DNA of 64,000 bases. It comes from Isoetes taiwanensis (Eukaryota > Streptophyta > Lycopodiopsida > Isoetales > Isoetaceae). Below, piece by piece: positions 10,024-21,190 of this stretch (positions are counted from its first letter, which is position 1; every line of letters begins with the position of its first letter). Under the pieces are notes generated by a model, which was not told the DNA's origin, did not search any database, and saw nothing but the letters and a program-made list of their open reading frames with translations. Made by a program: the position numbers and the translations under genes. The stretch is from assembly GCA_021234155.1 (NCBI GenBank), contig JAJEKV010000049.1:6101593-6165592 (forward strand). Reading direction: 5' to 3'.

Positions 10024-10780
10024 TTATATATATTCTTTGATGTGGTATAGTAGGTTGGCATGTAAAATGAGGAACAATAAAATATAATTGAAGGTATAAG
10101 GAAATCTACGTTTTTACCTATCCGTTATATCTATCTAATTATTAAGCTGATTGATTTTAGCAAGGGGGAAGTTTGTTCGTTAAGAAAGAGTATTTTTAGC
10201 GTCCTATGGGTCGAAAATATCCTTGGGGCCGAGAAGGTTTATCGATGCTAATTTTGTTCGCTAAGGAAAAGTACATTTAGCGTTCTATGGGTCGAAAATA
10301 TCCTGGGGACCCATTTATACTAGTGGGCCAAATAAAGCAGGAGTGGTTGAGGCTCCAATTATGGAGGAAGTAGACTTGTAACTCATCATTACTAAAACGG
10401 ATCTCTAAATTTAGAATTAGGCGACATAAATAACGAAAACGAGCCTTAAAGTACAAAAAAGAACCCGCCTATGACGTGGATAAATCTTGGCAATCTACCC
10501 AAACATAGGAACGGCGGAGATTAATTCTCGATGTTAAGATCTATCTAATCGTTTGCCTAATCTGAAGCGTTGGGATGAAGGGCTGCGATGAGAGGAAATA
10601 GAATATTCTGTTTTTGCTTTTAAGCTTCCTGGCCGTTGCCGCTAAGCAAACGCACGGAGGATGGAGGGCTGGGATGTGGGTAAAATGACAGCTCAATATG
10701 TGGGGAGGATCTGGGCGGTTGAAGGGGATAGGAGGGGGAAAGGGACGGCGGGGATTGGAGCTGCGTTGTGGGAGAGGATC
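10024..10780. other. Intergenic upstream of the At1g16860-like gene
   Basis: Contains two near-copies of a phrase ending GCGTYCTATGGGTCGAAAATATCCT (10197-10225 and 10277-10303), a local direct repeat of about 60 bp. No coding frame. Confidence 0.5.
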
Positions 10781-11371
10781 TGAGCCGGATGTGACACGTG
10801 GAAAGGTGGGAACGTGGTTTGCAAAGAAGCTCGGCGCCAGGGAAAAGGCAGAGAATAGAGAAGAATGAGGAGGAGGCGCGTCGCCGGAATGGAGCAACAA
10901 TGGAGGATTTAGGGTTGTGCCGGAGCTCCCTTTTGCCATAGCTTTTTGCCGGATCTGCCCTTTCTCTTCGGCCCCAGCTCCATTTCTAGCTCCCCTGCTG
11001 CCGGATCTGAGCCTGCCTTACATTCGTAAGAGTTTTTCTCTGTTTCCTTTGCTTCCACAGAATTCCTTTCCCTGTTTCGCGATTTTATTTCAGCTCCTCC
11101 TTTTCTGTCATACATACATTGTCCTAAATTCAGTGGCGGGCTGTAACGATACACGATTGAAAAACGGATCTTCAATTCTAATTGATTCCGTCGTTTGTAA
11201 GTATTGGTTAGTACTTGAGCAATATATGAGAGCAGCCTTGTGAGTTGAGTTTTTTCCTTGTGACGAAAAACTCATTTTATACAAGGCAATAACAATAGCA
11301 TTCTGAAGCCGATCGCTTTTCTAACTTGTTCAGTTTATTCCATCCACACCGACATATCGTAGCAGTTCACA
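10781..11371 (+). promoter_or_regulatory. Promoter and 5' leader of the At1g16860-like gene
   Basis: ACACGTGG at about 10795 is a G-box/ABRE-type bZIP or bHLH site upstream of the gene. The stretch to 11371 is pyrimidine-rich, like a plant 5' leader. A leader intron is plausible: donor GTAAGAG at 11026 or GTAAGT near 11196, acceptor GTAGCAG ending 11365, seven bases before the ATG. No clear TATA box. Confidence 0.4.
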
Positions 11372-13671
11372 ATGTCTAATAATAATACCGGTTTCAACAT
11401 ACCTGTTACGAATTTTCCTTCACATCAGCTTAGCAATGGACTGTATGTTTCGGGGCGTCCTGATCAGTATAAGGAAAGGACGCCCACAATGACGTCCACC
11501 GTAATGCCCTACACAGGTGGTGATATTAAGAAGTCGGGGGAGTTGGGAAAGATGTTTGATATTCCAGTTGAAACAGTAGCAAAGGGAAAAAAATCAGGAT
11601 CACTTGGAACAACTCCGGCAAAAACTGGAGGAACAACTGTGTTATCTCGTTCCCACTCCGGGCCCTTACCTTCGGGGGCCCCTCGATCAGCATTCTCTAC
11701 GTCTGGACCTCTTGCATCCGGTGGATCGATTAAGCAGCCCAGCACTACCCAAAGGTGTAATTCTGGCCCACTTACAGGAGCTGGAGTTCCAGGCTCACAT
11801 GGATCAAAATCTGGGCCAATAACAAGTCAAGGTCTCAAAACCTCAGGCCCTCTTTCTGGCGGTGCCACACCTAACCCACTCAAGACATCAGGACCTCTTA
11901 CTCCTAATCTACCAGCAACTGGTCTGATCACGTCGGGCCCCTTTCGTCTACTGGAGCTCCAAGGAAAGGGTTGTCTGGTCCTCTTGAATCTGGTCATTCA
12001 GGAAGGTTTGTTCGAGCAGCATCTGTGCATAGTCAAGCCATTAATAATATGAGCCATGAGACCCATTACTCTTTCAAGGGCAGCTTTCCAAGGATTATCT
12101 TGTGGACCGTTGTTCCTCTCTTTGTCATGGGGTTCATTGCGGGGGGTTTTATTCTGGCAGCTGTTCAAAACCCTATACTGCTCATTGTTGTGGGGTCACT
12201 TTTTGTGGCATTAGTGGTGCTGATTATTTGGAATGCCTGCTGGGGAAAAAGAGCAGTTTTTGATTCATTGCGAACTTCCCAGATGCACAGCTTAGCAATG
12301 CAAAAGATGGTCAATACGTGAAGGTCACTGGGGTATGTTATGTTTGTTTCTGCTGTTGAGGTATTAACATGCTAGGCTATCTAAAATAGATTTGTGAAAC
12401 TTACGTTAAGAAAGGCAATTAAGGAACTGCTTATACGAATCAACAATTGCATTGTGGAATAAAAAATGTTATGTCAAGCCTTGCACCAGGTTTCTAATAT
12501 CCCTGACTGCAAAAGCTATCTTATCTTCCCCTGTATTCTGATGGATGAACACTACATGCTTGGTGTTTGTTAGTCATGCATCTGGGCCTGTTCTTGAGAC
12601 AATCTTTATAGAAAAATGGTTTGCATCACGCTTTTATGTATGGATAAACGGGTCTAGACACACCTTAAACACATGATTGCGCTTCTTGGCTGTTCAATAT
12701 GGAATCATTCCTGAAATGGCCGCTTATGAATTTCTTTTGCCTTTCCTGACTGACAATTATATTTCTGTTTGTATTGCAGGTAGTAACTTGTGGAAGTGTA
12801 CCACTTGAATCTTCATATCAAAAAGTGAATCGCTGTATATATACCTCAACTGGACTCCATGAATACAGAGGGCTTGATTCCAAACCTGTCAATGAAACAC
12901 AACGCCGTTTTAGTTGGGCCACCCGACACTTGGAGGTTGGTTAAAAAACTTCTGACATCTGGGCTTCTGATGTTTTCTACGAACAAGCAATTGCAAAGTA
13001 ATCATACTATAATGTCCCTAATTGGTGTTTGCTTATGGCAGAGGCATGTTGTTGATTTCTATATTTCGGATTTCCAATCTGGCTTACGAGCTTTAGTAAA
13101 GGCTGGTTATGGTGCTAATGTGACATCCTATGTGGAAGAAAGTACTGTTGTAGAGATTGCTAGCAAGGAATCAGAACTGCCAGTGGATTTCACCCATTGG
13201 TTGGGAATAAGAAACCTTTCAAGAGAGGATCGCCGTATGCGGCTCACAGAAGGGTATGTGGCCTTGAACTCAAAGTGTAAATTTATCTGCCTGACATTCT
13301 TAGATTTGAAGGAACACACTTGACATGAATATCTCAAGCTTATATCGTTTTAAGTATTCTGCTGGATCTGTACATGTGAAATGCTTGTAAAACTTAGTTG
13401 ATTCAACCTAAATTGGTTTGACTACTGTTTGTTGTTTTCTTTAACATTTGTCCGGTATTAATGACGGTTAACTTACAGGTATATCAAGGAAGGAAGCACT
13501 GTTACTGTATTAGGCGTGGTCCAACGACATGATAACGTTTTGATGATCATTCCTCCACCTGAACCAGTATCAACTGGTTGCCAGTGGACAAAGTCCCTTT
13601 TGCCCGCTAACCTTGAAGGAATTGTTATCAGATGTGATGAAGTTTCTAAAGTTGATGGCATACCACTATGA
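11372..13671 (+). CDS. At1g16860-like uncharacterised membrane protein, four coding exons
   Basis: Coding exons 11372-12332, 12780-12935, 13042-13253 and 13479-13671 are joined by GT-AG introns with consistent phases. The protein opens with the family signature FPSHQLSNGLYVSGRP and MPYTGGDIKKSGELGKMFDIPV. A tail of repeated SGPL/SGPI motifs follows, then two membrane segments (PRIILWTVVPLFVMGFIAGG and NPILLIVVGSLFVALVVLI). The C-terminal domain has ERHVVDFYISDFQSGLRALV and ends DEVSKVDGIPL, the normal end of the family. Molecular function is not established; the two membrane helices suggest an integral membrane protein. Two single-base losses break exon 1: in the C run near 11940 (after LITSGP) and in the T run near 12263 (after KRAVFD). 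All else is intact, so these may be assembly errors or a very recent pseudogene. Confidence 0.9.
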
Positions 13672-15500
13672 ACCAGCCTCAAGCTATTTTCCTTTTTCAG
13701 CCTTTGTTTATGTTTATAATTGCCTCTGTTGATTGGAGCTTCTTGCTCCAGTTGGTAGCCAAGCTGTGAATGCCTTTTTTCTTTTTCCTTATGGCTGCTG
13801 GCGATAGCCAGGGCTACTGTAAGTCTTAAGCTTCAAGGTGAACGCCTAAAGTTCCTTCTTGCTCATCACCATATTTCAGAAACTCTTCCCTATGTGCTTG
13901 ACCATATGAATTACCTTGCAGTGGGCTTGCAGCAATTTGAAGCTGACGAGGTTCGTAATAAACATTGTCAAGAGCTTGGGTAGGGTGACCAAGTTGTATT
14001 CATGAGATTGGAATTTCAAAGGGTCTTTCAGCTCAATAAAGCCTTCGAAGGGACATGCCAGTAGGCAGCGAAACATTCTCACCACTAATTTTTTAATGCT
14101 TGACCATACATGTACAGTGTGCCAATAACATTTTTGTACTTCTCATACTTGACAGTATGTTGAATATGTAGGGCAGCTTGATCTGGGTCAAGCTTTTGTA
14201 GTAGGATGTAGATAAAGTGAAATTGAGTTCTCAGTAGAGTAATGGCAGTTTTGAAGTATATTCATGGCGATGATGTGGAGGATTTAAGACCTGTTTTGCA
14301 GAGATCTTTATGTACACAAATTATGAATTGATTATTCTGGGCTTTCTACTATAAAATCTCTATGGAACGGACCAGTATGAGTTTTCTTTAGCAACAGCTG
14401 TGACTACTTGTACATTTTTTTGATTCATGTATGTAACCTCTCTAAAGTTGTATATTGATTGATAGATTGCTTCATGCAGCTGGCTTACCTGTTTACGCGG
14501 AATGGCATTCATAAAAAACTCTGGCAAGCACTTCCCTTGCCTTCTCGTTATGCTGCAGAGAAATTGTTTAATGGCTTGTGCGCGATTACTTAAGTGTAAA
14601 GGCGTAAGTTGTCAACTTTGAAACATCACCATTGCAGGCTTTTCTTTGGAGACAACAGGTGCAAAGTGTATTATTAAGAAACTGCAAAGTAAGCATGTGA
14701 TGAGAAAGTGACAAAATGAGGAAGCATAAAATAAACTGTCAAAGCATGTTATACGGCATCTAGAGGTTGTGCTGCTTCATCAATATTAATAATCTGGCTC
14801 AATCTTGTTACGAAATTGTCATGGATCAGGTGGGGACCCAGCTGTACATGTTTTTGCCTTATTAACGTGGAATATTTATTTAGGGCACACGTCCACATCT
14901 TCTCATATTTGATGGCTCAGCAACCTCTGACAAGGTTAAGTCTTGGTGGGTGGTCTTTTGCTTCCAGATTTCGAGGTCTATGTGTTGGGGTCGCTTTTTA
15001 AAAATTTCGACTTTTGTCTTGTGCAAACATTTAGGCCTACACTATATCAAACGGTACCAACTATTTCCTACACATGTGCTACTGTTTTAGCGTTTGTTAT
15101 TTGTTAGCTTGTCATTCAGCGCTAAAGTCTCCCTCCTTCAATATGGTACGAATTCTGTTATTTGGCCAAATGGGCCCTTTGCTTAGTATATTCTTTGTCT
15201 CCCAAATTCTTTTATTGTTTGACCGTTGCATTTTATATTTGACAAAATGTTATGGAGATTCAAAGAGGACTTGCTTATAACGGCATCTTTTTATGAACGT
15301 GAATTGCTTACAACCCTTTTCTTATCTTAAGGCTAATTGAGCTTTCTAAGCTATATAGTTTTCTATCACATCTTGATGTGAAAGGAAGGTGCTTACTTAA
15401 AAACCATGGACCTGGTGAAAATAATGATGTAAGCGGTTGTACATCTACTACTTGCTATACACATGTACTTAGTTGGGAAACTTAATGTTTCCTTATATCA
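13672..15500. other. 3' flank of the At1g16860-like gene, no gene seen
   Basis: A+T-rich, presumably beginning with the 3' UTR. Short frames on both strands have no family resemblance and no shared exon phase. Confidence 0.5.
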
Positions 15501-15511
15501 CTAATATATAC

Positions 15512-15556
15512 AAGAAATTTATCGCGGCGGCCAAGGCCGCCGCGAACATTTCTCTT
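15512..15556 (-). repeat. GC palindrome element, copy B
   Basis: AAGAAATTTATCGCGGCGGC ... GCCGCCGCGAACATTTCTCTT. The centre is a perfect 22 bp inverted repeat (CGCGGCGGCC/GGCCGCCGCG around AA) within AAGAAAT...ATTTCT arms, in otherwise A+T-rich DNA. It is in opposite orientation to copies A and C. Confidence 0.8.
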
Positions 15557-16889
15557 CCCTAAACCTCTGTCATCTGAGGATTGTGCCTGCTAGCTAAGCA
15601 ATCACGTCTCTTTTCTGGACTCCTATACTCTTGTTCAACTTGTTACACAAAAGTGGATTTCCCTTTACAACTGCTAGCATAATCTTCTTCCTTTGTTAAA
15701 ATCTCTTCTTCTTCTTCTTCTTCTTCTTTGTGACTTATTTCTTTTGCAACATATGCCATTGTCTTCCTCGTCATTTTTTAATCATGAGTTTCTTGAACAA
15801 TTTATATTATTTGGAAAAAAATTCAAATTTACTTGAAGAGATGAGCAACTTGATTTCATTAATTGTTAGCACGTATCTAGTCTATGTTCTCCCCAAATTG
15901 ATAGATAAGTCTAAAGTAAGACATAATGGATGTACCTAATCTTAAACATATTCAAATTTTAATGTTTAAGTGTTAGGTATATATATATATGTTCGTCTTA
16001 CATATATGTCGCGCTCTCTACTACAATTCATCTTGATGTCCACTTAATATCATTAAAAGCTAAGCTTACAAATGAAGAATGGTTCGATGAAGTCAAGCAT
16101 AACAACAAGTCGTTGAACACTTGCAACATGAATTGCCCAGATGCGCTCTATGTTGCTTCCGTGTTTTTATTTGTGGTAGAGGTTGGTAAGTCTAGAGGCG
16201 AAGGGGTCGGAATTGGCATCCTCCACTTAATTTGAAGTTACTATTGAATGCTGGAATTTGCGTCTGCAAAAGTCTCCACTTAATTTCAGGTTACTATTGA
16301 ATGCTGGAATATGCGTCTACAAAAGTGAGACGGAAGAAGATTTTTCTATTTCCCCGTCCCTACATTGAGATTCTCCAATCGCTTGTCTTTGCCTTTGAAG
16401 CTTTGATGCTTTTGGGCTCTGCAAATTTGAAGCATTTGCATTAGATCCCGTAGTTTTCAGTGTCAGAATTTTTCAGTGTCAGAATCAGAGATTTTGACAT
16501 TTGTCCATGCATGTTTGATGCGCTGAAGCATCTACGCCTTGTGACCTTTCTTCCCTGTTCTATGATTCCTGGGTCCTATATAGCATTTGTGCTATTGCAC
16601 TTGACTAGACTAATAATAGTCTTTAATTTATTATTTCCGAAGACCCAACATTGATTCCAATTTGATCTTGATGTTTTTTCATTTCAAACTCTGTTGTCGG
16701 TTACAAATTCTTACATCTTTGCATGGATTGTACAATTGAGTTCGGGTTCAAGGTCGCAATTTTCTTAGTAAAATGAGATTCGCTCAAACAAGGTTGTAAA
16801 GACCCGATCCTTTCATTCTTCTTTGTATAGAAAAATGGCCCAAAGGTCATGCGTAACGTAAGAAGGTTGCTACCGAGTGAATTATATAG
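15557..16889. other. Intergenic with microsatellite and local duplication
   Basis: A (CTT)n run lies at about 15705-15728. A direct duplication of about 55 bp (CTCCACTTAATTT...TACTATTGAATGCTGGAAT) occurs at about 16218-16270 and 16275-16325. No gene recognised. Confidence 0.55.
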
Positions 16890-18330
16890 TGGTGTTTTTC
16901 AGCGGTAAATTATATCGAAGAGTGGATTCTCCACTCGAACTAGCCCAAATATGAATCTGCCCCTAGCAAGAAGGCAAATAATGCACATGCCCTTCAGAAA
17001 CTCATAGATTGTGATATGTGGTAAATGAATATCTGTCTGTTCAAAGTATCCTGAAATCCATGCAAATGTCTCTTGTTTTTCGAAATCCGTAGATAGTGAT
17101 AGTGCCTTCAATATAACCTCCACTTTTTCTTCCAGCTAGAACATCCATCAGTGTTGTCTTCCCTCCACTACTAACACCAACTAGGGTTGTGAGCACACCT
17201 AGTCTGAATGCCCCACTAATGTCCTGCAGAAGTCGAAGGCGGTCTTGTGTCTCGCCTTATTGTTTCATCTCCTGGCATTCCAATAAAATTGGTTTAACTC
17301 TGGCCTTCCAACTTCAAAGGAACATATTGTCTATGAACTATAACTCGCTGCAGGCATGTCGATGTAATAGCTTATGTGATGGAAAACTAATGATAGTGGC
17401 TGAAAAGGCAAGATCATTCCTTTCTGCATTTTTTTTTCATTCCCCGAACCCGCGTTTGAATGTTTATTAAATTGCACGTGTCAAATTTTGATTCGATTGA
17501 AATGAAGTAACACACGCATGTGTTTGAGAACTTATTAGTTGGAAAACTTGCTGAATGTTCTTCTCTAGGCTTAGTCTGCCCGCCAGTGCTAACACTCTTT
17601 TTGGCATATTCTTCCTCCACCATGATAGCTTGAGACTTTCTAGGAGCTGCACACCAATGGTTATGGTAAATACAGAAACCAGTACAAAGTGTGATGCTAT
17701 AACTTAAGGTTGAGGCGCATAATAAATATTATGTTGAAGAGCAGCAGATAGCCAATATATCCCCCAATTCCTATCCAGTACCAGTATGCATAAGGGAACA
17801 ATCCTCTAGCCTTCAATATCATGACACCAATTGTATCTGAAGAATTACTTGGCTGCAGGCATACCCCTTTGTTGCATTAAGAGATGTAAGGTATGATGGT
17901 CATATCGTGGAGCTTGTCCTTACCTGATTCCATCGGGGTGCTAGGAATTCATTGACAACAATTGCATTCTGTCCATACATCAGTGTGATAGCCAATATCC
18001 CCAGATCCACCAAGGGTGAACGCTTGCTGTTGGAATGGATATTTCTTTTACTTCTTTCTCATTATACATCATGATGTATTGATTTATGTTTCCATTTAGG
18101 ATCCATGTTTAAAATATGGTCGTGGAAGGTGCAAGGTTACCTCTTGATACAACGGCCACCAAGAACAAAGATAATTAGCAAGAAGAAAAAAATCAAAGAT
18201 ATTCACGAGGACATCTGTTATTCCTAAAGCAAAGAAGCGAGAGAGTGAAGAGGGACATGCTCACTAAATGCTTGTGAGGAAAAGCACAAGAATTTGGGAA
18301 GAGCCTGTAACATCAGCATCTTGAATAAGA
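16890..18330 (-). pseudogene. PDR-type ABCG transporter pseudogene, C-terminal-half fragment
   Basis: Minus-strand exons are collinear with plant full-size ABCG (PDR) exporters. In order: a membrane helix with FVLGG (about 18190-18140); AITLMYGQNAIVVNEFLAPRWNQ with donor CAG/GTAAGG (about 17990-17925); acceptor CTGCAG then DTIGVMILKARGLFPYAYWYW (about 17855-17780); a linker (17640-17560); then NBD2 with [13 protein letters not shown], Walker A region [20 protein letters not shown] (about 17190-17130), and a frame-shifted [21 protein letters not shown] (about 17080-17010). PDR proteins export lipids, hormones and drugs at the plasma membrane. Stops, frameshifts and loss of both ends show decay. 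The order matches transcription, so it is a degraded gene copy rather than shuffled pieces. Confidence 0.8.
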
Positions 18331-19700
18331 ATTTTGTTATCCAGCTATTCACATGTTTAATAGTAACAATCAAAATACAATACCTCTTCCAAATCATAAA
18401 TTCTAGAAAAGACACTGGTATCTTTATAATCCAATTTGAAGGGCAACGGCCCATGAAGGATAAAACATGAAGTCCCGCTGCTTATAGAAGACAAAGGCGA
18501 CCTCATGGTTGTTAAGGATAGCTCGCAAATTCACTAAACATGATAAACGGAGAGGCCAAAGAAAAGGGAACCCATTAATATGGTTCCATCTCCCACTGTA
18601 CTATGATAGGCTTTTCCAAATCAGCATCTTCCCCTGATAAAGGCACCTATTTTACAAATCAATGTCTAACAGTTTAAATCCATATTAATTTTCCAGTTGC
18701 ACCTAAGTCGCAGGGCAGCATAAGGAGCATAAGGAGCGATATGATGTGAAAATGCAAAGCAAGAAACAAATGAAATAATCCAAGGCAGCATGCAGGGACT
18801 GAGCGAGATTTGGCTATGGCAGACAGAGTTCTTCCACCTTCCCGAACCCTGCTATGGCAGACAGAGTTCATCATGGATGGTGCAAACAGACAGAACAGAG
18901 TATGGATCCTTTTGGTATGTCATCCTTGGGCTAGGAGTTAATTTCCGCAAAGATCCCGGGCATGGCCAATCCTCAGCTAGCTACGTCGGTAGGCGGGATG
19001 GGGGTTCAGGAAGGGGCAATGCTTCAGAATCTCGGATCTGTGAAGAGTTCATGGCAAAGCCAAGTTCCAGTTTCTCAGAAATCAAATTATTAGGAGAAGA
19101 GGCAGTGCAGAGTAAGAAGCAAAGGATTGATAAGATGCAAAGGGGAAGAAAACAGACTGGATTTTCGGAAACGGATAGGAGAATGCTGCTGCTATCATGT
19201 GGAGCGGGATTTTCCTCTCTAGTAGTAGGCGGAAATCTTTGAGTCCTCAACTCCGTGCCTCTTTGGCCAAGCTTTTTGAGGCACCTTCATAAAATTTTGG
19301 CTTGGTTTTCATATTGTTTAATGCGAATCAACTTAGAATTCATCTGAATGACTGTAAGATCTTACCTTAAAGCTTCATTCCTTGCAGAGAGATAAAACTG
19401 GGAAGCAGAGAATTTGAAGCAGTCGAAGCGGCCGTCCTTGGAGATGCTTGGAGCGTCTAGCTATGCCGAAACGAGGATGCCGCCGAAAAGTCTTTGAAGC
19501 AATCTGGCTAGGATTACTTGCAAAGCAAGAAACAGAGCAAGAAGCAGAAAAAAGAAATATTTTTCTATTAAAAAAAATACACGTGTCGTGCTCAAGGTTT
19601 TTCCTGGGACGGAAATATTTCATCAAACAAAAAATCAAACAGCCTTATATATGTTGTGATACAGGTATTATTAGATGTGTGGTTTTGTCATCCCATGGGC
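18331..19700. other. Intergenic, weak frames only
   Basis: May include decayed 5' parts of the ABCG pseudogene. A 150-codon plus-strand frame (18790-19242) has no recognisable domain. CTATGGCAGACAGAGTTC occurs twice (about 18814 and 18852). No supportable gene. Confidence 0.4.
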
Positions 19701-19890
19701 GTGTTCATAGAGATTCATCCCAGCCGTCCAATCACGAAATGGAAGGCCAAGATAATGCCACATCATTGTGGGGTGCGGAGGCATTCATGCGCATGCACCA
19801 CATAGGGATTCATCCCAACTGTCCAATCACGAAATGGAAGGCCACGATCATGCCACCTCATAGGGGATGTGGAGGCATGCATGGGCATAG
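19700..19890 (+). repeat. Direct repeat of about 90 bp
   Basis: GATTCATCCCA.C.GTCCAATCACGAAATGGAAGGCCA...ATGCCAC occurs at about 19711-19770 and again at 19807-19860, each followed by a related GGGG.TG.GGAGGCAT phrase. A tandem duplication with several differences. Confidence 0.6.
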
Positions 19891-20089
19891 CTGTCGGATG
19901 CAGGAAGTTTTGCCTCGCGTTCAAACAACCATATCTTGCAATGGGGGCATCGGATCAAGGCGGGGCTAGTGCCGTTGGATTCCTCTCGTCGAGAGCTTTT
20001 TAATTAGTAGGTTAGTATCATTTTGTCGCTAGTTTTGTTGCTAGTGGAGCCAATGTGGTCAAATTTTAAGAGGTCAAATTTTAAGAATT

Positions 20090-20745
20090 GTTGTGGAATC
20101 TTAGAATTTTAAAATCTATGGTAATTAAGAGAATCTTCATGGGACCTAAGAGAATCTAGGAGAATCTCAAAAGAATTTTAAGGAATCTACAAGAACCTTA
20201 AAGAGAGTCTTTGGAAATGTAGGGGAATCTAAGGGAATCTTCATAACATCTTTGAGAATCTATTAGAATCTTAATGGAATCTCGAAGAATCTAGGGGAAT
20301 CTTCATAGAATCTAAAGGAATCCAAGGGAACCTATATAGAATCTTGGAGAATCTAGCAGAATCTAGGAACCTAGGGGAATCTTAAGAGAATCTTCGAGAA
20401 TCTACTTGAGTCTAAAGAAAATCTTTTAGAATCTAAAAGAATCTTCATAAAATATAAGAGAATCTAAGGGAATCCTTATGGAATCTTAGGAATTCCAGGG
20501 ATTCGTCATAGAATTTAAAAGAATCTAGGCGAATTTTGATAAAATATTTGAGAATCTAGGGGAATCTTGATAAAATCTTTGATAATCTAGGGTAATCTTT
20601 TTATATTATAAATCTATGAGAAGCTAGGGGAATCTTCATATAATCTTACGAAATCTATGAAAAGTTTTATAGAATCTTAGGGAATTCAAGAGAGCCTTAA
20701 TGATATCTCAAGGGACCAAGGAAATCTTAGAGAAATCCAAGTAAA
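20090..20745 (+). repeat. Degenerate GAATCT short-repeat tract
   Basis: For about 650 bp, phrases such as AGAATCTAGGGGAATCTTCATA recur in irregular order (dozens of GAATCT or GGAATCT words). A minisatellite of roughly 12 or 24 bp that has decayed. No coding content. Confidence 0.75.
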
Positions 20746-20984
20746 ATTTTGTGCGTCATTTTTTGCAGGCCCTAAACCTAACAATTTCTTGTATTCATAT
20801 ACATATATGCATAACCATAGCAATAACAACAACATTATGGCAATATTACTGAATCTGTCACATGATCCACAAATTCTGCTACATTGATGGATATAGATTG
20901 TGCATGTTCAAGGTTCCACATTTCTTTTAGCGACAAGTATTGAGATAACAAAACACTATTAATGGTGGCAATAAGCAAAATGCA

Positions 20985-21190
20985 ATAGTAGTTTTTTTTT
21001 TCTTGAAAGTCATTTTATTCATTAGCATCTCTTTTACATTAAATGAATCACAAAGAGCAGCTTCATGTGACAGTACAAATGCCCAACCTTGAACTTGTGA
21101 TCGTTCTAGATTGATGTTGGCCATACTTGAACCCATGACCTCGAAACTATTGAAAATAGTGGCCCTCTCTTCTTTTTGAAGGCCCCATCC
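20985..21190 (-). mobile_element. Probable tRNA-derived SINE
   Basis: On the minus strand, GGTCATGGGTTCAAGTATGG (about 21140-21121) resembles a pol III B-box. A body of about 120 bp follows, ending in ATGACTTTCAAG and an A9 tract (21003-20995 as T on the plus strand). Size and poly(A) fit a SINE. No A-box or target duplication could be fixed by eye. Confidence 0.4.

Noticed and set aside
10541-10939. Minus-strand Pro/Ser-rich frame of 132 codons
   Set aside because: Lies in the promoter/leader of the plus-strand gene and has no domain; composition reflects the purine-rich strand.
18790-19242. 150-codon plus-strand frame
   Set aside because: No family resemblance, low-complexity duplicated start, no supporting splice or codon signal.
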